Positions 7,194 through 10,942 of a stretch of DNA of 10,942 nucleotides are shown piece after piece; the first letter of the stretch is position 1, and each line of letters begins with the position of its first letter. The position numbers and the translations under genes are program-made. The notes under the pieces were generated by a model. It was not told where the DNA came from, made no database searches, and worked only from the letters and a program-made list of their open reading frames with translations. The DNA is from Sediminicola sp047612485 (GTDB taxonomy: Bacteria > Bacteroidota > Bacteroidia > Flavobacteriales > Flavobacteriaceae): positions 1 through 10,942 of the forward strand of contig JBLGAT010000089.1 in the NCBI GenBank assembly GCA_047612485.1, in the 5' to 3' direction.

Positions 7194-7934
7194 ATGAATC
7201 CGCCTATTTTGTTTACGTTGATTCTTGTATTGTTTTTCCTTGCTGGAATTCGTGTTGTCTTTGAATATAAGAGGGCCCTAAAATTCAGGTTTGGTAAATA
7301 CATCAAGACGTTACAGCCTGGTTTTAGATGGATCATACCTTTTGTTGAGACCATACAAATGGTCGATATACGGGTAATTACTTTTAATGTGGTGTCCCAG
7401 GAGGTCATGACCGAGGACAACGTTCCCTGTAGTATAGATGGTGTTGTCTTTTTTAAGATCATTGATCCGGAAAGGGCAGTATTGGAAGTGGAGGAATATA
7501 AATTTGCGATTACCCAATTGTCACAGGCAGCGTTGCGGGACGTTTGTGGTAAGGTAGAGTTGGATACCATATTGTCCAAGCGCGAAGAAATGGGCAAGAA
7601 CATAAAGTCCATCGTTGAATTGGAAACCAAGGAGTGGGGAATAGAAATCAATGATGTAAAGATAAAGGATATACAGCTGCCCGAGAATATGAAAAGGATG
7701 ATGGCCAACCAGGCGGAGGCAGAACGGTCCAGAAGGGCCAGAATTATTTTGGCTCTGGCCGAAGAGCAAGCGGCCGGAAAATTACTGGAAGCGGGTAAAC
7801 TGATAGATCAATCGCCCTCGGCAATAAAATTGAGACTGTACCAAACACTATCACATATTGCAGCTGAAAAGAATTCTACCATTCTTTTCCCATTTCCAGA
7901 GGAGGTTTTACCAAAAAGGACCAAGGAAGACTAA
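7194..7934 (+). CDS. Slipin / stomatin-like SPFH-domain membrane protein
   Basis: This 246-residue protein belongs to the SPFH (band 7) superfamily, which forms oligomeric membrane scaffolds. A single hydrophobic anchor covers residues 4-19 and is followed by the SPFH domain from about 22 to 170: QPGFRWIIPF at 41-50, VDIRVITFNV at 57-66, and VMTEDNVPCSIDGVVFFKI at 71-89. The stomatin hallmark at 154-185 (DVKIKDIQLPENMKRMMANQ, then AEAERSRRARII) is clear. A coiled-coil-forming helix rich in Ala/Glu spans about 170-205, and the C-terminal tail contains LYQTLSHIAAEKNSTILFPF, typical of slipins. The length is close to the usual 250-260. Bacterial slipins are often paired with an NfeD protein (P-loop-free membrane partner), but none is adjacent here; the neighbour is TonB. 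The role in membrane organisation or protease regulation is inferred from the family. Confidence 0.92.
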   Translation: MNPPILFTLILVLFFLAGIRVVFEYKRALKFRFGKYIKTLQPGFRWIIPFVETIQMVDIRVITFNVVSQEVMTEDNVPCSIDGVVFFKIIDPERAVLEVEEYKFAITQLSQAALRDVCGKVELDTILSKREEMGKNIKSIVELETKEWGIEINDVKIKDIQLPENMKRMMANQAEAERSRRARIILALAEEQAAGKLLEAGKLIDQSPSAIKLRLYQTLSHIAAEKNSTILFPFPEEVLPKRTKED

Positions 7935-8127
7935 CCAAAGGAAATTGAGCATTCGAATAGCCACTGACCAATTTTTTGAAAACCAATTTGAACTGGAAAA
8001 TTTGAACATTTTGGGGCGCTAGGCTAATCGTAGAACAACGCTCTTCTTCAAAGTTCCCACCCGTAAGTTTTAGAACCAAAGCAAACGGTATTTGATTATT
8101 CTGCAAAAATTGATAAAACGGAATATC

Positions 8128-8859
8128 ATGAAACTCAAAAAATATCCAAAGGCGGACTTAAATCGGAACAGTGGACTCTATTTTGTTATTGGGCTTGCTT
8201 TAGTGCTCTTTTTAACGTGGAGAGCTTTGGAATATAAGTCCTATAAACAAGAAATAACGGAGCGCAGAATTGTGGAAATATTGGAGGCTCCCAAGGAAGA
8301 AGTTCCCATAATTGAAGTTTTCAAAATTCCACCACCCCCAGCTCCACCTGCTGCACCGGCCATCATACAAGTTGTTGAGGATGTTAAGGAAGTCGAAGAA
8401 ACGGTCATCCAAAGTACAGAATCGAGCCAAGAAACGATAGTAGAAAAACCAATTATAAAGGTAGAAGAAATTGAAGTTGTTGAGGAAGAGGAAGATTTGG
8501 AAGTCCCTTTTGCCATTATCGAAAATGTCCCGGTATTTCCCGGATGTGAGGAGACTACTAATAATGAGGCGCAAAAGGAATGTTTCCAAATGAAAGTCAC
8601 TGAACATGTACGCAAGAACTTCACCTATCCGGAAGCGGCCTTAGATATGGGGATACAGGGCAGGGTGTACGTGCAATTTATAATTGATACCCAAGGAAAC
8701 ATTACAAATATCGCTACTCGGGGGCCACATGCTTATCTGGAAAAAGAGGCCCACCGTATAATCTCAAAATTACCCCTTATGACCCCAGGAAAACAAAGGG
8801 GCAGAGCGGTAAAGGTACCATATAGCATGCCCATTACCTTCAAATTGGAAGATGGATAA
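8128..8859 (+). CDS. TonB-family energy transducer
   Basis: A 243-residue inner-membrane protein that couples proton motive force (through ExbB/ExbD) to outer-membrane TonB-dependent receptors. The N-terminal cytoplasmic segment KLKKYPKADLNRNSG is characteristic of flavobacterial TonB proteins, followed by a membrane anchor at about 16-33. The periplasmic linker has a proline/alanine stretch, PPPPAPPAAPA at 68-78, then an acidic Glu/Val-rich region to about residue 126. The C-terminal TonB domain covers about 155-240: FTYPEAALDMGIQGRVYVQF at 165-184 and VPYSMPITFKLEDG at its end. Two cysteines, C140 and C152, flank the segment before this domain and could form a disulfide. The frame is open upstream from TTG 8092, but ATG 8128 begins the conserved N-terminus. 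No exbB, exbD or TonB-dependent receptor lies in the window, so its client is unknown. The 193 bases after the slipin stop suggest a separate transcript. Confidence 0.93.
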   Translation: MKLKKYPKADLNRNSGLYFVIGLALVLFLTWRALEYKSYKQEITERRIVEILEAPKEEVPIIEVFKIPPPPAPPAAPAIIQVVEDVKEVEETVIQSTESSQETIVEKPIIKVEEIEVVEEEEDLEVPFAIIENVPVFPGCEETTNNEAQKECFQMKVTEHVRKNFTYPEAALDMGIQGRVYVQFIIDTQGNITNIATRGPHAYLEKEAHRIISKLPLMTPGKQRGRAVKVPYSMPITFKLEDG

Positions 8860-8993
8860 GGTATTGGGAAATCCACATATGAAATCTTTGCTAATTTTTA
8901 TATCCCGGAATCATGGCGTTTGCTGGGCAATGGAATTTCAATGGGATTCATTGGGCCGGCCTTCATTAACTACATGACCATTGTCATTTTAAA

Positions 8994-9017
8994 TTCCTCC
9001 TGAGGAACTTACTTTTA
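8994..9017 (+). promoter_or_regulatory. Dyad plus -7-like box upstream of the Met-rich lipoprotein
   Basis: TTCCTC-CT-GAGGAA (8994-9007) is a perfect 6-bp inverted repeat with a 2-base centre. It is followed three bases later by TACTTTTA (9010-9017), which matches seven of eight positions of TANNTTTG. Transcription would begin near 9023, about 27 bases before ATG 9050. The nearest upstream TTG (8981-8983) is 26 bases from the box, longer than the normal spacer, and the dyad lies inside that spacer. It may be an operator; it is a pattern observation only. Confidence 0.3.
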
Positions 9018-9049
9018 GATATTAACAAGTTCATTATCAAACAAGTATC

Positions 9050-9463
9050 ATGAAAATATTTAAAAAAACAGCAATGATTGTTGCAGCTATACTCTTCATG
9101 GGGTGTGCTAAACAGCAAGTGAACACTACCAAAATCCTCAATAATGAAGAGGCCCGATCTGAGATAATGGAAACCATTATTAGTGATGATAAAATGATAA
9201 GCCAATTCATGGATAAAATGATTAATAATGAGCAGTCTAAACTCTTATTGGTCGAAAAGCGCGATATGATGCATATGAAGGGAATGATGCAGGAAGTAAC
9301 CAGTGATTCCCTCAAGGCCGGTATGATGATGGAACATATGATGGGTATGATGCAAAAAGATTCAGCAACATGCAGGATGATGTGCCGTAAAATTGGAAAC
9401 AACCCGCATATGAAAGGTTTAATGGGACATGATAGTACTATGTTGTGCCCCATGCATAATTAG
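9050..9463 (+). CDS. Met/His/Cys-rich small lipoprotein, possible metal (copper) binding
   Basis: A 137-residue precursor with a lipoprotein signal: KIFKK, a hydrophobic core, and lipobox LFMGC with C19 as the predicted lipidated residue. The mature part is strikingly methionine-rich (25 Met in total, about 18%), with clusters MMHMKGMM at 73-80, GMMMEHMMGMM at 91-101, CRMMC at 108-112, and HMKGLMGH and LCPMHN at the end. Five histidines and three further cysteines (C108, C112, C133) lie among the methionines. Such Met/His/Cys clusters are known ligands for Cu(I) or Ag(I), and CPMH resembles a motif of heavy-metal-binding domains, but I do not recognise a named family. The region 35-60 is helical and polar. 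The gene is convergent with a cation diffusion facilitator (42 bases between stops). Metal binding is inference from composition; an alternative is a structural Met-rich helical protein. Confidence 0.8.
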   Translation: MKIFKKTAMIVAAILFMGCAKQQVNTTKILNNEEARSEIMETIISDDKMISQFMDKMINNEQSKLLLVEKRDMMHMKGMMQEVTSDSLKAGMMMEHMMGMMQKDSATCRMMCRKIGNNPHMKGLMGHDSTMLCPMHN

Positions 9464-9505
9464 ATACTACCCTAGTTCTTCATATTAAATACTAAATGAG
9501 TCCTA

Positions 9506-10381
9506 TTACGCGGGTTCCACATGTATCAGGACATCTGATATTTCCGGAAATTGAACTTGAAGCACATTTTTCAATCTGTGGGCAATACCATGCCCTTCCC
9601 TAACACTGATATCCCCTTTTACGATAAGGTGTAGATCTACGTGAAAGGTTAGTCCGGCCTTGCGTACAAAACATTTTTCGGTGTCAATGACCCCTTCCAC
9701 GGTTTTGGAGGTGACCCTGATGTCGACAATAAATTCATCGTACATGTGTTCATCCATAATTTCTCCCAACGCAGGCCTAAAAATCTTAAAGGCATTGTAA
9801 ATGATAAAGCCAGATCCCAAGAGGGCGGCCCAGTCATCCGCGGTCTCATACCCATTGCCCATAAAGATGGCTATGGAAATTCCGATAAAGGCCATTAAAG
9901 AGGTAATGGCATCGCTACGATGATGCCAAGCATCGGCCTGTAAGGCGCCACTTTTTGTTTCCTTTCCTTTTTGTGAGACGAACCGATAGAATATTTCCTT
10001 GATGATTACGATAATACCCAAAACCACTAGCGTGAATTTTTCAGGCACTTTGTGTGGGGTTTGTATGTGTTTTATGCTTTCATAGGCAATGACCGTGGCA
10101 GAGACAACTAAAAACCCAACCACTACAAAGGTAAGCAGGGGTTCTGCCTTCCCATGTCCATAAGGATGGTTGTCGTCTGCCGGTTTGGTGGCATATTTTA
10201 ACCCAAAAAGCACTAGGATGGAGGAAAATACATCTGTGGTGGACTCAATGGCATCTGCAATAAGGGCATATGAATTGCCAAAGACCCCAGTGATACCTTT
10301 TGCAATGGCCAAAGCCATATTCCCAAAAATACTGAGATAAGTGGTCCTAATGGCCTTTTCTTTATTGGTAAAACTGCTCAC
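9506..10381 (-). CDS. Cation diffusion facilitator (CDF) family metal transporter
   Basis: A 291-residue inner-membrane divalent-metal/proton antiporter with six membrane segments (about 14-32, 36-60, 83-101, 116-133, 158-175, 183-202) and a cytoplasmic C-terminal domain (206-291). The transport site would be formed by TM2 (SYALIADAIESTTDVFSS, with E46 and D50) and TM5 (DAWHHRSDA, with H153 and D157). HPYGHGKAE at 72-80, at the end of TM2, is the classic CDF motif. The C-terminal domain has the ferredoxin-like dimer pattern, with HVDLHL at 247-252 and the terminal IHVEP. The start is GTG (10379-10381); no better start lies nearby. First-position E46, where other CDF groups have His, Asp or Tyr, makes the metal hard to predict; Zn, Fe, Mn, Co or Ni are possible. 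It converges on the Met-rich lipoprotein gene, hinting at a shared metal theme. Confidence 0.9.
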   Translation of the reverse strand: MSSFTNKEKAIRTTYLSIFGNMALAIAKGITGVFGNSYALIADAIESTTDVFSSILVLFGLKYATKPADDNHPYGHGKAEPLLTFVVVGFLVVSATVIAYESIKHIQTPHKVPEKFTLVVLGIIVIIKEIFYRFVSQKGKETKSGALQADAWHHRSDAITSLMAFIGISIAIFMGNGYETADDWAALLGSGFIIYNAFKIFRPALGEIMDEHMYDEFIVDIRVTSKTVEGVIDTEKCFVRKAGLTFHVDLHLIVKGDISVREGHGIAHRLKNVLQVQFPEISDVLIHVEPA

Positions 10382-10419
10382 TTTTATAATTATTTTTTTT
10401 AAGGAACTGTAAACTTATG

Positions 10420-10453
10420 TAAAAATAACGCTCAGCTTTGGGTTGTTTCCAAA
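10420..10453 (-). promoter_or_regulatory. Candidate promoter for the CDF gene
   Basis: Read on the minus strand, TTTG (10450-10453), a 22-base spacer, then TATTTTTA (10420-10427), matching seven of eight TANNTTTG positions. The predicted start is about 30 bases before GTG 10381. The promoter would lie between the CDF gene and the metallophosphoesterase gene, which is upstream on the same strand. Confidence 0.35.
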
Positions 10454-10475
10454 GTAGATGTAAGGGGATTGTAAT

Positions 10476-10942
10476 TTAAGAGTCCTTTGCTTTTTTGTAG
10501 GCCAATAATTTTTGGGGCCCTTCCAGGAGCACTCTAACAATCTGCAGGGTGCCATCAGTTTTTGTGGCTATTTGCCATTTTATAAGGGAGATGGCTCCAT
10601 TTTCTATCTCCAGGCCCGTAATACTTCTCGGGTGAACACAGCTACCATCGTTAAAAAATGGTATTTCCCCTGGCGATGGAAAACGGGGCCGGTGGGTATG
10701 CCCTGCAATGGTCAGTTGCTCCCCATTACCTAGAATCCATTTTTTTATGCGCCTTTCCACTTTGATCAACTCTTTGTAGTTTTTGGCGGGGCTGGTAGGG
10801 TCTGCAATACCCCAAACCTGAAGTGGTTTCCATAGGACCCGGACCAAAAATCTGCCCCAGCGCCAAAAGGTATAATTCCACCAATCGGCTTGATGTCCAT
10901 GGGTCAAAAAAAGTTCCTGCCCCGTATGGCTATGTTTTAAAA
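10476..10942 (-). CDS. Calcineurin-like metallophosphoesterase, 5' end beyond the window
   Basis: The frame is open from the right edge to TAA at 10476-10478, giving the last 155 complete codons. A TTG at 10907 is in frame, but the coding frame continues beyond it to the edge (LKHSHTGQELFLTHGHQADW), so I call this a partial gene. Two histidine metal-ligand motifs of the superfamily are visible: LTHGHQADWW and, near the C-terminus, IAGHTHRPRF. They are followed by the strand FFNDGSCVHPRS, also typical. Together these match the C-terminal half of a two-metal (Mn/Fe) phosphoesterase. The N-terminal D-H, GD and GNHE motifs would be outside the window. The substrate is unknown; related Bacteroidota proteins are annotated only as metallophosphoesterase. 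A 94-base gap separates it from the CDF gene downstream on the same strand. Confidence 0.85.
   Translation of the reverse strand, partial: LKHSHTGQELFLTHGHQADWWNYTFWRWGRFLVRVLWKPLQVWGIADPTSPAKNYKELIKVERRIKKWILGNGEQLTIAGHTHRPRFPSPGEIPFFNDGSCVHPRSITGLEIENGAISLIKWQIATKTDGTLQIVRVLLEGPQKLLAYKKAKDS

Noticed and set aside
7985..8007. Two direct copies of AATTTGAAC 14 bases apart after the slipin gene
   Set aside because: Short, only two copies, AT-rich; no array and no link to a gene start.
8092..8127. Upstream extension of TonB from TTG 8092
   Set aside because: The conserved flavobacterial TonB N-terminus begins at ATG 8128.
8930..8955. Near-repeats of CAATGG/CATTGGG between TonB and the Met-rich gene
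   Set aside because: Imperfect, very short and without hairpin or array structure.

Overview
The window looks like chromosomal DNA from a marine-type member of the Flavobacteriaceae (Bacteroidota). The reasons are a TonB whose first residues are typical of flavobacterial TonB proteins, several candidate promoters of the Bacteroidota form TTG-N17-23-TANNTTTG, few strong Shine-Dalgarno sites, moderately AT-rich DNA, and a gene set (Nfu, YumC-type reductase, adrenodoxin-type ferredoxin, slipin, penicillin-acylase lipoprotein) common in that family. I saw no mobile element, CRISPR array, tRNA or rRNA, and no frameshifted gene.

Layout. At 1-1744 on the plus strand lies an iron-sulfur and electron-transfer group: the 3' end of a NifU C-terminal (Nfu) protein, a ferredoxin-NADP(+) reductase-like flavoprotein, and a [2Fe-2S] ferredoxin. 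A perfect bidirectional terminator separates it from a convergent MsbA/multidrug-type ABC exporter (1811-3547, minus). Diverging from the exporter is a 726-residue penicillin-acylase-family Ntn hydrolase with a lipoprotein-like signal (3776-5956, plus). Convergent to that is a small secreted beta-rich protein of unknown function (6055-6699, minus). After a 494-base gene-free stretch come a slipin/stomatin membrane protein (7194-7934), a TonB energy transducer (8128-8859) and a Met/His/Cys-rich small lipoprotein (9050-9463), all on the plus strand but probably separate transcripts. A cation diffusion facilitator (9506-10381, minus) converges on the Met-rich gene, and the window ends inside a metallophosphoesterase gene (10476-10942, minus, 5' end missing).

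How the genes may work together. The clearest functional unit is the reductase plus ferredoxin: NAD(P)H to FAD to [2Fe-2S], with Nfu next door as a possible Fe-S supplier. A second, weaker theme is metals and the envelope: TonB, the Met-rich lipoprotein and the CDF transporter sit side by side. The remaining genes look like independent envelope or housekeeping functions. I do not see strong evidence for a wholly new multi-gene system. The best leads are the Met-rich lipoprotein beside the CDF gene, the unassigned secreted protein, and the lipoprotein acylase with unknown substrate.
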